A stretch of 38,195 nt of DNA from JAAYFJ01 sp964344295 (GCA_964344295.1 CAYFMR010000011.1:1-38195), one strand, 5' to 3'. Shown: positions 15,750 to 23,918, numbered from the stretch's first letter. Made by a program: numbers and translations. The notes: generated by a model not told the origin, from the letters alone.

Positions 15750-17357
15750 CTATGCCTCTTGTTCCCGTTGGTGTTTGACCGCTGCCCCCACAAAGGCTTT
15801 GAACAAGGGATGGCAACGAGTGGGACGACTTTGGTATTCCGGATGATAGAGGACACCCACATACCAGGGATGGTCTTCTCGCTCCACCACTTCGATTAAG
15901 CGACCATCCGGACTGGTGCCACTGATGACGACACCTTGACTTTCCAATTCAGAGCGATAACTGCTGTTGATTTCGTAACGGTTGCGATGGCGCTCATAAA
16001 CCAACGGTTCTCCGTAAATTTCATGAGCCAAAGTACCCTCCTTCAAGCGGCAAGGATGAGCGCCGAGACGCATGGGCACTTCCGCCAGATCCCCTTGTTC
16101 CGGCAAGCGATCGATGATGAGGTGCTCCCCGTTTTTATCAAATTCCACACTGTTGGCGTCCGCATAGCCCAGGAGGTTAATGGCCACATCTAACAGCATG
16201 ACCTGCATCCCCATGTGGATTCCCAAGGTGGGAATGCGGTGTTCCCGACCGTATTGGGCGGCCAGAATCTTGCCTTCCATCCCGCGATCCCCAAAGCCCG
16301 GGGGGATTAAAATCCCGTCTGCCTGTCCTAGCTGCTCGTCCACGTTTTCCAAGGTCAAATCCTCGGCGTGAATCCAGTCGATGGTGGCTTTCACCCGGTT
16401 GGCAATGCCACCGTGGCGTACACTCTCAGCCACAGAAATATAGGCGTCTTTCAGTTCCACGTACTTACCGACTAAGGCAATGCGCACTTCTCCTTCAGGC
16501 CGTTCTTCCGCTTCCAACATGGCGTCCCATTCTTCCATATGCAATTCCGTCACAGGCAAGCCCAGCTTTTTGAGTACCATTTGGGGCAGCCCTTGTTCTT
16601 CCAACATACGGGGGATTTCATAAATGGAGCTGGCATCCAAGTTTTCAAAGACTTCATTGGGAGCGAGGTTACAGAATAAGGCAATTTTTTCTGCCAAGCC
16701 CGGTTCCAAAGGCATCTCCGTGCGGCAAATCAGGATATCCGGTTGAATCCCAATGGAGCGCAAATCCTTCACGCTGTGCTGGGTCGGCTTCGACTTTTGT
16801 TCACCGGCACGATGTAAATAGGGCACCAAGGTCACGTGTAAGTAGAGCACATTTTCTTGGCCGATGTCATATTTCAGTTGGCGAATGGCCTCTAAAAACG
16901 GCAAGGATTCAATATCACCTACCGTGCCACCGATTTCTGTGATCACGATATCCACGTCTTTATCTTTGCCGGCCCGCATGATCCGCTCTTTGATTTCGTT
17001 GGTTACATGGGGAATGACTTGGACGGTTCCCCCGCCATACTCACCATTGCGTTCCCGGTTGATGACAGCGGAATAGATCTTTCCTGTGGTCACTGAATTG
17101 TTCACATTTAGCGCCGTATCGGTAAAGCGCTCGTAGTGGCCTAAATCCAGGTCCGTCTCTGCTCCGTCATCGGTGACAAAGACTTCGCCGTGTTGGTAAG
17201 GGCTCATTTTCCCCGGATCCACGTTTAAATACGGGTCAAACTTCTGGTTAATCACATGGTAGCCTCGGCTTTTTAACAGCCTTCCCAAGCTGGCTGCCGT
17301 GATGCCTTTTCCCAATGACGAAACCACGCCACCGGTGATAAAAATATATTTGGTCAT
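15750..17357 (-). CDS. pyrG: CTP synthase with a predicted inactive glutaminase site
   Basis: CTP synthase makes CTP from UTP, ATP and nitrogen from glutamine. The 535-residue length is normal. The N-terminal synthetase domain (about 1-265) is fully conserved: FITGGVVSSLGKGITAASLG, KFDPYLNVDPGKMSPYQHGE, ETDLDLGHYERF and EIGGTVGDIE. In the C-terminal glutamine amidotransferase domain the nucleophile motif GICLGMQ reads GIHMGMQ (residues 379-385), with His381 replacing the catalytic Cys. The oxyanion loop PGGFG reads PPGFG (352-356). The His and Glu of the triad remain (YHPE, His505/Glu507). I infer ammonia-dependent synthesis. The gene starts 31 bases after the sulfurtransferase, with GGAGGA before the ATG. 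Confidence 0.95.
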   Translation of the reverse strand: MTKYIFITGGVVSSLGKGITAASLGRLLKSRGYHVINQKFDPYLNVDPGKMSPYQHGEVFVTDDGAETDLDLGHYERFTDTALNVNNSVTTGKIYSAVINRERNGEYGGGTVQVIPHVTNEIKERIMRAGKDKDVDIVITEIGGTVGDIESLPFLEAIRQLKYDIGQENVLYLHVTLVPYLHRAGEQKSKPTQHSVKDLRSIGIQPDILICRTEMPLEPGLAEKIALFCNLAPNEVFENLDASSIYEIPRMLEEQGLPQMVLKKLGLPVTELHMEEWDAMLEAEERPEGEVRIALVGKYVELKDAYISVAESVRHGGIANRVKATIDWIHAEDLTLENVDEQLGQADGILIPPGFGDRGMEGKILAAQYGREHRIPTLGIHMGMQVMLLDVAINLLGYADANSVEFDKNGEHLIIDRLPEQGDLAEVPMRLGAHPCRLKEGTLAHEIYGEPLVYERHRNRYEINSSYRSELESQGVVISGTSPDGRLIEVVEREDHPWYVGVLYHPEYQSRPTRCHPLFKAFVGAAVKHQREQEA

Positions 17358-17388
17358 AAAATCCTCCGTTTACTCCTGTTGCAAATAC

Positions 17389-18183
17389 TTACACAGTGAT
17401 GGTGCGAATGGGGTTTTCAGGATAGCTGATCCAATCACTGAAACTTCCTACATAGAGCTTCGGCAAAAGCCCCGCTTCTTCCATCAAAAGCAGGTTCACC
17501 GTCGCCGTCATGCCCGAACCGCAGTAGACGACCACCTCGTCATAATCGAAGAGCTTCCCATAGTGGGCCTTTAAAGCTTCCACATCGGGTACCGGATTAC
17601 CCCCTAGCACTTCTTCATAGGGGTAATTGAGTGCCGAGGGGATATGGCCCGCCTTAAAGTCAATCGGCTCCTCTTCGCCTCGATAACGTGAAGCGCTGCG
17701 AGAATCCACCAAAGCGACGCGAGGATGATCCACCACCTGATCCCTGACCTCTTCCATCGAAATCAAAAGCTCCGGTCGCGGTTTCACCTTCAGCTCCACA
17801 GGGCTCACCTGTGGTGCTTTCGTGTCTACCTCGCCCTTTTGAGCTACCCAGGCTCCATAGCCGCCGATGAGGACCTTCACCTGCTCAAAGCCCAAATACT
17901 TAAGCGTCCACCACAGGCGTCCGGCAAACACATAATCCCCTTCATCCACACAGACAATCTCGTCTTCCAGTGCCAAGCCCATTGCGGCAAAGAGACGCTC
18001 CAGTGCCAAGTCATCCGGCATGGGGTGACGTCCGCCGTGCTCTCTCACCGGCCCCGCCAAATCTTCCATACTCACCGGGATGGCACCGGGGATATGCCCT
18101 TGGGCATATTCCTCACGCACGTCTAAAATCGTCAAGTGTTCCAAGTTTTCCTTCACATAAGAAACAGATACAAAATTTTTCAT
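17389..18183 (-). CDS. Two-domain sulfurtransferase (rhodanese/3-mercaptopyruvate sulfurtransferase type)
   Basis: A 264-residue tandem-rhodanese protein that moves sulfane sulfur from thiosulfate or 3-mercaptopyruvate to an acceptor. The N-terminal domain (about 5-115) is inactive: its loop reads CVDEGDYVFAGR. The C-terminal domain carries the catalytic loop CGSGMTA with Cys221, plus VDSRSASRYRG and AGHIPSALNYPYEEV. The CGSG form is typical of TST/MST proteins. GTG 18186 and ATG 18183 are adjacent possible starts after AGGAGG; GTG has the more usual spacing (7 bases) and ATG the more usual codon. It is cotranscribed with pyrG, with no obvious metabolic link. Confidence 0.92.
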   Translation of the reverse strand: MKNFVSVSYVKENLEHLTILDVREEYAQGHIPGAIPVSMEDLAGPVREHGGRHPMPDDLALERLFAAMGLALEDEIVCVDEGDYVFAGRLWWTLKYLGFEQVKVLIGGYGAWVAQKGEVDTKAPQVSPVELKVKPRPELLISMEEVRDQVVDHPRVALVDSRSASRYRGEEEPIDFKAGHIPSALNYPYEEVLGGNPVPDVEALKAHYGKLFDYDEVVVYCGSGMTATVNLLLMEEAGLLPKLYVGSFSDWISYPENPIRTITV

Positions 18184-18241
18184 CACTTCCGCACCTCCTT
18201 TGGATCCTCAAAGAGACTTCTTGCGTTCCCATTTACGGGCA

Positions 18242-18269
18242 AAACCGCAGTCAAACATGACTGCGGTTT
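18242..18269 (-). terminator. Terminator after the DUF6648-like gene
   Basis: A 12-bp perfect stem (AAACCGCAGTCA with TGACTGCGGTTT) with a 4-base loop lies 20 bases after the stop. The U run is only four bases. Confidence 0.75.
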
Positions 18270-18289
18270 GACTATTTAATATTTTCTGC

Positions 18290-18838
18290 TCAATAGCTGT
18301 CATTAATGTACTGATCGATGAGCGACCGGCGCATTTTCTCTTGAAAAACCCCTTTCTCGACCAACTTGTCCTTAAGCCATTCCGCCTTGGAATGAAAGAT
18401 GGCCTCCTTGTGATCTACCAACACAATCTCATAAAGCTTATTTTGTAAGCCCTTGGATTTCACCTTGATATAATAAGCCTCCACACCTTCAAAGTTGATA
18501 AATTCCATCAACGCCAAGGCCGCCTTATCCTTCTCATGGTAATAATTACTCCCCTTATCAAAGTAAAGTTGGTAATTCTTTTTGTGCTTTTTCTTGTGTT
18601 TCACATCTTTGGCCAACATGCGATAATACTTGGCCATGGAATTGTAATACTGGTAGTTAAACAGGCCCTTTTCAAAGCTGTCTACCCGCACAAAGGGATC
18701 CAGTTGCGTGTTTTGCACGGACTGGAAATTCTCCTCCAAAAACTCCCGCTTCGTCAAATCACCCATCTCGTACTGACGGATGAGAGAACTGCGTCGCTCA
18801 TAGAAGCGCTCAAAGGCATTGCGCCTCAAAACAGTCAT
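18290..18838 (-). CDS. Conserved hypothetical protein, DUF6648-like (182 aa)
   Basis: A 182-residue basic, soluble, helix-rich protein. The N-terminal part NAFERFYERRSSLIRQYEMG, DLTKREFLEENF, and FNYQYYNSMAKYYRMLA, then a Lys-rich stretch (KHKKKHKKNYQ) and EAYYIKVKSKGLQNKLYEIV, resemble Clostridia proteins I recall as DUF6648; this is from memory and its function is unknown. It ends a three-gene run with the small P-loop protein (35 bases upstream) and the radical SAM protein. The ribosome site is weak (GAGAG). The Lys/Tyr-rich composition suggests RNA or nucleic-acid contact, which is only inference. Confidence 0.75.
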   Translation of the reverse strand: MTVLRRNAFERFYERRSSLIRQYEMGDLTKREFLEENFQSVQNTQLDPFVRVDSFEKGLFNYQYYNSMAKYYRMLAKDVKHKKKHKKNYQLYFDKGSNYYHEKDKAALALMEFINFEGVEAYYIKVKSKGLQNKLYEIVLVDHKEAIFHSKAEWLKDKLVEKGVFQEKMRRSLIDQYINDSY

Positions 18839-18873
18839 GGCACTCTCTTTCTAATCTGCTCGGATTTCGTTTC

Positions 18874-19308
18874 TTAGAATTCTTCGTCTCCAAAGATTTC
18901 GATGGCATGTTCTCTTAACCCTTCCGGCAAGGATTGCATATCGCCTTCTAAGTTAAGGTAAATTTCCGTTTCCGTCTTCGTAGCAATGGCGTTTAGCTTT
19001 TCAAAGAGATACACTAAATCGTCTTCGCCAAAGCGCAGGATTTTGTAAATACTGTCCACATAGATTTTTTCCAAGTCGTAGTCCATCCCCATCACACCGC
19101 AGATGAACCCATAAAACATATCCATATCAGTAATGCCATACTCCATGGCATTGATTAAGCGCACATTATAATCTAGCGTAAAAATGTGATCATCGTCCAC
19201 GTCCACAAAAGCGATGTTACCATTGCCTTCTTTCATATCTTTATTGGCACGGTTAATCAGCCAACGAGTCTTACCTACACCTTTGGCTCCTACGATAAAT
19301 TTGACCAT
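18874..19308 (-). CDS. Small P-loop ATP-binding protein, function unknown
   Basis: A 144-residue protein with a textbook Walker A near its start (GAKGVGKT, residues 7-14) and a candidate acidic strand NIAFVDVDDDHIF for Walker B. The rest (LDYNVRLINAMEYGITDMDM, FYGFICGVMGMDYDLEKIYVDSIYKIL) is conserved in my memory of clostridial proteins with no assigned role. At 144 aa it is too small to be a PilT or AAA+ ATPase. ATG 19308 is chosen because relatives begin MVKFI; a GTG lies three codons earlier. It is placed 37 bases after the radical SAM gene and before the DUF6648-like gene, suggesting a shared process. Confidence 0.8.
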   Translation of the reverse strand: MVKFIVGAKGVGKTRWLINRANKDMKEGNGNIAFVDVDDDHIFTLDYNVRLINAMEYGITDMDMFYGFICGVMGMDYDLEKIYVDSIYKILRFGEDDLVYLFEKLNAIATKTETEIYLNLEGDMQSLPEGLREHAIEIFGDEEF

Positions 19309-19345
19309 TGTTACCACCGATCCTTTCTCTCAATTGATATTTAAA

Positions 19346-20314
19346 TTATATGCTATTTTCATCGGATTTTAAAGAGTTTTTTACAAAGCCCAAGGGTTCT
19401 TGCACCAAATCGCCTTGCCTGTATCCCTTGGCAATCATCTCGTCCACAATCTCATCGCGGATGCGCCACCAGGACTTATTCCAGTTTACAAACAGTGTCC
19501 CTTCTTCCGGTGCACGGCCGATGATGCGTTGCACCACAATCTCCGGATGCAAATGGCGCAAAAAGAGGATCACCCGCTCTTGATAGGACGCTTCCGTCCC
19601 CACATCCAGTCGGCCTTGTCGGTAAAGCTCCCCTAAACCGGTCCCCTCCACAATATAAAGGGCATGCAGCTTCACCTCGTCCACTTCCAAGGCGTTACAC
19701 AAAAGTGCCCCTTCTTTCACGTCTAACTCGTCATCCCCAGGCAGGTTTAAAATCAAATGCGTACACACCCGAAATCCCCGCTTCTTCGCTCGCAAAACAC
19801 CGTCCACGAAGGTGGCCACACCGTGACCGCGCCCCACTCGCATTAGGCTGTGAGCATTGGCACTTTGTAGCCCCATCTCCAGCGTCACCGGCAACGTCTG
19901 ATGAAATCGCTCTAGCACGTCCAGAATCTCCTCGGGTAGGCAATCGGGGCGAGTGGCCAAAATGACCCCCTCCACCGGGAGCTGCGCCACTTGGGACAAC
20001 ACGTCCTCCAAAGCCTCCGGAGGCATGTACGTATTGGTAAAGCGCTGAAAATAAGCCAGGTACTTGCGATGGCCGTACTTTTTTTGAATCCGGGCCGCAT
20101 TTTGCGCAAACTGCTCTGCCAGATTACCCGCATCCAGCCCCTCAAAGGAACCTCCCTCATCACCGCAGAAAAGACACGCATCCGTACCTAATCGGCCATC
20201 TCGGTTCGGGCAAGACGTGGGCAGCGTCAACGGCACCTTATATACTTTTTCCCCATACGTTTCCTCTAAATACGTGGAATACGTACGGTACACCAAATCT
20301 TCTCGCTTGGTCAT
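19346..20314 (-). CDS. Radical SAM protein, YtqA/TIGR01212 family
   Basis: A 322-residue radical SAM enzyme. The cluster cysteines are in SCPNRDGRLGTDACLFCGDE (Cys35, Cys47, Cys50), the unusual long-spaced motif of the YtqA family. Other motifs are YFQRFTNTYMPPEALEDVL, VILATRPDCLPEEILDVL, and LEMGLQSANAHSLMRVGRGH, with CTHLILNLPGDD. The substrate is unknown; tRNA modification has been suggested for relatives. ATG 20314 is preferred to 20341, which lies inside the preceding terminator hairpin. AGAGG is 5 bases upstream. Confidence 0.9.
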   Translation of the reverse strand: MTKREDLVYRTYSTYLEETYGEKVYKVPLTLPTSCPNRDGRLGTDACLFCGDEGGSFEGLDAGNLAEQFAQNAARIQKKYGHRKYLAYFQRFTNTYMPPEALEDVLSQVAQLPVEGVILATRPDCLPEEILDVLERFHQTLPVTLEMGLQSANAHSLMRVGRGHGVATFVDGVLRAKKRGFRVCTHLILNLPGDDELDVKEGALLCNALEVDEVKLHALYIVEGTGLGELYRQGRLDVGTEASYQERVILFLRHLHPEIVVQRIIGRAPEEGTLFVNWNKSWWRIRDEIVDEMIAKGYRQGDLVQEPLGFVKNSLKSDENSI

Positions 20315-20328
20315 CCTAACCTCTTTCA

Positions 20329-20360
20329 AAAGAGCACTCATGAAGCCATGAGTGCTCTTT
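20329..20360 (-). terminator. Terminator after the DUF1292 gene
   Basis: A 13-bp perfect stem (20329-20341 with 20348-20360; AAAGAGCACTCAT arm) and 6-base loop sits directly after the stop, followed by TTTT on the minus strand. Confidence 0.85.
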
Positions 20361-20362
20361 GA

Positions 20363-20686
20363 TTAATCTTCCTCGGCAGCCTCATCCATGAGCGCTTCAA
20401 ACGCCGCTACCACACGGTCAAACTCTTCATCATCTTCGATGACAGTCAGCCCCACTTCCTCTTCGTCTTCATCGTCAAAGGCATACAAAAAGACTTGATT
20501 ATCATATTGCTCACCGGGATCCAATGCGATATACGATTGGTCATCCACATCGAATACGCCGATGACTTCACAGACTAATTCCTCATCGTTATCTAACGTC
20601 AGTGTGATCCTCTCCACAAAGTCTTCTTCGTAGTCGTGATCTTCACAGCCGCAGCCGCAACCGCAAGTGTTTTTTTCTTCAGTCAT
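20363..20686 (-). CDS. DUF1292 (YrzB-like) acidic protein with an N-terminal Cys-Gly cluster
   Basis: A 107-residue, strongly acidic protein of the DUF1292 family, widespread in Firmicutes and of unknown role. The core reads ERITLTLDNDEELVCEVIGV, YIALDPGEQ, QVFLYAFDDEDEEE and GLTVIEDDEEFDRVVAAFE. Before it sits CGCGCGCEDHDYEED (residues 8-22), four Cys alternating with Gly, which could bind a metal. In relatives the gene is usually next to Holliday-junction or Fur-family genes, but here it follows pepD by 17 bases. AGGAGA precedes ATG 20686. Confidence 0.88.
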   Translation of the reverse strand: MTEEKNTCGCGCGCEDHDYEEDFVERITLTLDNDEELVCEVIGVFDVDDQSYIALDPGEQYDNQVFLYAFDDEDEEEVGLTVIEDDEEFDRVVAAFEALMDEAAEED

Positions 20687-20703
20687 AATCTATTCTCCTT
20701 TCT

Positions 20704-22140
20704 TTAAAGATGTGCTAGCACATCAACTAAAAGCTCCTGAATGCGCTCCACGGAAGAGATGCTGACTTTTTCTCCGGGAGCGTGGCATCCGACAATCGTG
20801 GGGCCAAAGCTGATCATATCCAACTCCGGCATTTTTTCTGCAAACAGCCCACATTCCAAGCCCGCATGAATGACTTGAATCGTTAACTCTTTACCCATTA
20901 ATCGTCGATATGAATCGCTAACTGCCTGTTGTAAAGGAGTTCCTTTTTGATAAGGCCAAGCGGGATACCCTGCCGTACGCCTAATCGCAGCCCCTGTACG
21001 GCGAGCTACAGCCATCATGCGCTCCACCGTCAACTCGCGCAAAGAAAACGTGGAAGATCGCAAAGCATTGGTCAGAATAATAAAGTCGTCCTTCATTTTC
21101 ACTACGCCCATGTTGTTGGAACTTTCCACCACACCTAGGCCCTGATTCATCGCTTGCACTCCCACAGGCATCATCAGCATGGCATCCACCACGCGGGAAA
21201 GCACGTCCCCCGCCACGATGTCTCTTAGGGGCGCCGGCTCTACCTTCACCGTGAGACTCGGATCCGTATCGCGGTGTTCGCCTTGTAAGATGGCTTCCAT
21301 CTCTGCTACCACATGGCGAATCGCCATTTCATCTTCCGCTTTCGTGGCAATGGTCGCCACCGCTAGGCGAGGAATGGCATTATCCAACGCACCCCCGTCA
21401 ATGTCGATTAACGCCACTTGCGCCACGTTTTGCACCTTGCGTAAGACCCTGGCCAAAGCTAAAACGGCATTGGCTAATCCTTTGTGAATCTCCGACCCCG
21501 AATGGCCACCCGTTACGCCGGATACGGTCACTTGCAAAGCTTGATCATAGCCTTCCGGAGCCGATCGCGTAAATTCATAATCTAAAAAAATGCGTTCCCC
21601 GCCAGCACAACCGGCAATGGCCACCCCTTCTTCATCCGTATCCAGGTTGATGAGGCGACGACCTTGCAACAGGTCGAAGTCTAAGGCCATCGCTCCGGTC
21701 ATCCCCGACTCTTCATCGGACGTGATGAGCACCTCCAACGGCGGATGCGCCAAACTGTCGTCCTCTAAAATGGTCATGGCCATGGCCACACCTGCACCGT
21801 TATCGGCACCTAAGGTCGTTTCCGGTGCCATCAGCCAGTCCCCTTCGATCACCATGGGAATGGGGTCCTTTAGAAAATCGATTTTGCACGCATCCGCTTT
21901 CTCGCATACCATGTCCATGTGACCTTGCAAAATCACCGGGGCATGATCTTCATAACCGGGAGAAGCCGGCTTTTTGATGATGACGTTTAATGCCTCATCT
22001 TGGATCGTTTCCAAACCTAAACTCTCACCAAAGGCCTTGAGATAATCGCTAATGCGCTGTTCGTTTTTCGAAGCGCGGGGCACTTGGTTTAGCGCCATCA
22101 GGTGCTCAATGGCACGATGTTGTTTTCCTAAGTTTTCCAT
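20704..22140 (-). CDS. pepD: Aminoacyl-histidine dipeptidase (PepD, M20 family)
   Basis: A 478-residue cytosolic zinc peptidase that cleaves Xaa-His and other dipeptides. Metal ligands are visible in LQGHMDMVCEK (His74, Asp76), TLGADNGAGVAM (Asp113), and the catalytic TSDEESGMTGA (Glu143/Glu144). The dimerisation/lid part contains GGHSGSEIHKGLANAV. The C-terminus has HAGLECGLFAEKMPELDMIS. ATG 22140 follows AGAGG; an upstream in-frame extension has no ribosome site. Together with the Opp importer it supports peptide use as a nutrient source. It directly follows the DNA methyltransferase, whose stop codon is between its ribosome site and ATG. Confidence 0.94.
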   Translation of the reverse strand: MENLGKQHRAIEHLMALNQVPRASKNEQRISDYLKAFGESLGLETIQDEALNVIIKKPASPGYEDHAPVILQGHMDMVCEKADACKIDFLKDPIPMVIEGDWLMAPETTLGADNGAGVAMAMTILEDDSLAHPPLEVLITSDEESGMTGAMALDFDLLQGRRLINLDTDEEGVAIAGCAGGERIFLDYEFTRSAPEGYDQALQVTVSGVTGGHSGSEIHKGLANAVLALARVLRKVQNVAQVALIDIDGGALDNAIPRLAVATIATKAEDEMAIRHVVAEMEAILQGEHRDTDPSLTVKVEPAPLRDIVAGDVLSRVVDAMLMMPVGVQAMNQGLGVVESSNNMGVVKMKDDFIILTNALRSSTFSLRELTVERMMAVARRTGAAIRRTAGYPAWPYQKGTPLQQAVSDSYRRLMGKELTIQVIHAGLECGLFAEKMPELDMISFGPTIVGCHAPGEKVSISSVERIQELLVDVLAHL

Positions 22141-22141
22141 G

Positions 22142-23344
22142 CTAATCCTCTTTTCTTTGATCCACAAAACGTTGTCCAAACACATTAAAAAGTACGACAG
22201 GCGCCTGCAGTGGCACGTCGTATAACATTCCGTCCGCTAAGAGCTGCGCTTCCTTCCACTCGCCTCTTTCCTCATAGCTCAGACGATCCAAAAAGGCATA
22301 GGGCTCCTGCTGGACCAGGTTCAAAAGCTTCTCTTCCTCCCGCCTCGTCAATCCCAAGGCCTTTAACTCCACCGGCACATCTCTGAGGACCGGCATCGGT
22401 GCCCGGCGATCCACAAAAGCAGCCGGTGACGGGGCGGGGCGTATCCACTGCGGTCGCCAAGACGCCAAGCGGCGCTCCATGGCGGCGAGGGCTAAGGGAC
22501 TTTGATCCGCCGTGATGAAACGACGTCCGGTCTTGGCCGCCACTGCCGCGGTAGTACCGCTGCCGCCGTAGCCGTCAAACACCAGATCCCCTTCATCGGT
22601 AAAGGCGGTGAGCAAGCGTTTCAAAAGCGCCTCCGGTTTCTGAGTAGGATACCCTGTGCGCTCTTTGGACGTACGTCCCACCATGGGAATCTCCCACACA
22701 TCACGACACCCCACCCAAGTATACCAACCTCTCTCGTCCTCATACTCGTTTACCCCTTTGAACCGATAGGGCTTCCCCTCACGATTGTAGGACTTCTCCT
22801 TCTGAGGATGAAAGACATAAGACGCCCCTTTGCTATAGATTAACACATTATCGTGTTTCCGTGCAAAACTCTTCTGCGAGGCACCTCCGGACTTATACTG
22901 CCAAATAATTTCATTCACAAACTGAGATGGGCCAAAAATATGATCCAAAAGCACATAAAAATAACCCACAGACCGAAAATCCACATGCAAGGCCAAGACT
23001 CCATCCTCGGCCAGTGCCTCATGGGCCGCCTGCAACACCTGGGCCACACTGCTCAGATACGTGCCAAAATCGGCCCAGCGGTCCTCATAGGCCGCCGGGA
23101 AAAACCGTTTTTCCCCCGCTTTTGTCATCACCTTCACCTCGTGGCGATGAGCCCGCTTCGTGTAAAAAGGCGGATCCAAATAGACCAGTCGCGGCTGATA
23201 CCCGCCGGCTTTCATCTCCGCTAACACCGTTTCGGCCCGGCCTTCGAAGACCAGGTTGTCTTCAGGCCATTGGGGAGGATCCGGTATTTCTCGGACCTCT
23301 GCTAAGGTGTGCACAGCCTCCCACAGAGCGTTTAGCCGTCCCAT
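22142..23344 (-). CDS. Solitary beta-class DNA methyltransferase (adenine N6 or cytosine N4)
   Basis: A 400-residue SAM-dependent DNA methyltransferase. The catalytic motif IV (YLDPPF, Asp57-Phe60) comes before the SAM motif I (VFDGYGGSGTT, 255-265), the beta-class order. GYPTQKPEALLKRLL (231-245) precedes motif I, as in Type III Mod and similar enzymes. The usual DPFxGSGTT is DGYGGSGTT here. A roughly 100-residue C-terminal tail ending VVLFNVFGQRF has no domain I recognise. Its ATG overlaps the msrA stop by one base (TAATG). No restriction endonuclease or specificity gene lies nearby, so an orphan regulatory or protective role is possible. Target site unknown. Confidence 0.88.
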   Translation of the reverse strand: MGRLNALWEAVHTLAEVREIPDPPQWPEDNLVFEGRAETVLAEMKAGGYQPRLVYLDPPFYTKRAHRHEVKVMTKAGEKRFFPAAYEDRWADFGTYLSSVAQVLQAAHEALAEDGVLALHVDFRSVGYFYVLLDHIFGPSQFVNEIIWQYKSGGASQKSFARKHDNVLIYSKGASYVFHPQKEKSYNREGKPYRFKGVNEYEDERGWYTWVGCRDVWEIPMVGRTSKERTGYPTQKPEALLKRLLTAFTDEGDLVFDGYGGSGTTAAVAAKTGRRFITADQSPLALAAMERRLASWRPQWIRPAPSPAAFVDRRAPMPVLRDVPVELKALGLTRREEEKLLNLVQQEPYAFLDRLSYEERGEWKEAQLLADGMLYDVPLQAPVVLFNVFGQRFVDQRKED

Positions 23345-23820
23345 TACAAACTCATATCCACGTGACAGTAGCCACCGGGATTTTTACGCAAATACTCTTG
23401 GTGCGGCTCCTCGGCCAGATAAAAATTGGCTAAGGGCTTGACCTCCGTCACCAAAGGCTTACCGATGCGTTCTTCCGCCTGACGCATGGCCTCACGGATG
23501 ACAGGCACATCCTCTTCGTCTACATAGTAGACGCCATTGCGATACTGCGTACCTACGTCAAAGCCTTGGCGCATCCACTGGGTGGGGTCCATAATGCGAA
23601 AAAACTTATCCAAGATTTCTGCCAAGGACGTTTGGTTCTCATCATATTTCAAATATACAGTCTCTGCAGCATTGGTCGTGCCGGTGCAAACCCTGGCATA
23701 GCTGGGGTTTTCAACGGTGGAATTCGCGTATCCCACCTTAGTTTCCTCTATGCCGTCTCTTCTGCGAAAATATTCCTCGATGCCCCAAAAGCAGCCACCG
23801 GCTAAATAAATTTCCTTCAT
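23344..23820 (-). CDS. msrA: Peptide methionine sulfoxide reductase MsrA
   Basis: A 158-residue cytosolic repair enzyme that reduces methionine-S-sulfoxide in proteins. The N-terminal GGCFWG motif holds the catalytic Cys10. Also seen are KVGYANSTVENPSYARVCTG, AETVYLKYD, FFRIMDPT and GTQYRNGVYY. The C-terminal YLRKNPGGYCHVD matches the family end. ATG 23820 is set by a strong AAAGGAGG. It is the first gene of msrA-methyltransferase-pepD-DUF1292, transcribed from a promoter with a perfect -10. Confidence 0.96.
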   Translation of the reverse strand: MKEIYLAGGCFWGIEEYFRRRDGIEETKVGYANSTVENPSYARVCTGTTNAAETVYLKYDENQTSLAEILDKFFRIMDPTQWMRQGFDVGTQYRNGVYYVDEEDVPVIREAMRQAEERIGKPLVTEVKPLANFYLAEEPHQEYLRKNPGGYCHVDMSL

Positions 23821-23847
23821 CGTCTTTCCTCCTTTCATCTTGCCCGT

Positions 23848-23876
23848 ATTATACCTTATCCCCAAAAATAAGAAAA
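23848..23876 (-). promoter_or_regulatory. Probable msrA operon promoter
   Basis: TATAAT (23848-23853) with a weak -35 TTTTCT (23871-23876), spacing 17. The -35 overlaps the base of the rpsR terminator. Confidence 0.5.
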
Positions 23877-23909
23877 CATCTTGCCCAGCTAAAAGCTTGC
23901 AAGATGTTT
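23874..23909 (-). terminator. Terminator of the rpsF-ssb-rpsR operon
   Basis: An 11-bp stem (AAACATCTTGC with GCAAGATGTTT) encloses a small inner AGCT/AGCT hairpin. It lies 9 bases after the rpsR stop, with TTTTCTTATTTTT following on the minus strand. Confidence 0.88.
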
Positions 23910-23918
23910 ATTCTACTC

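Noticed and set aside
17358..17388. CTP-sensing reiterative-transcription attenuator before pyrG
   Set aside because: Only 31 bases separate pyrG from the sulfurtransferase gene, leaving no room for a leader and attenuator.
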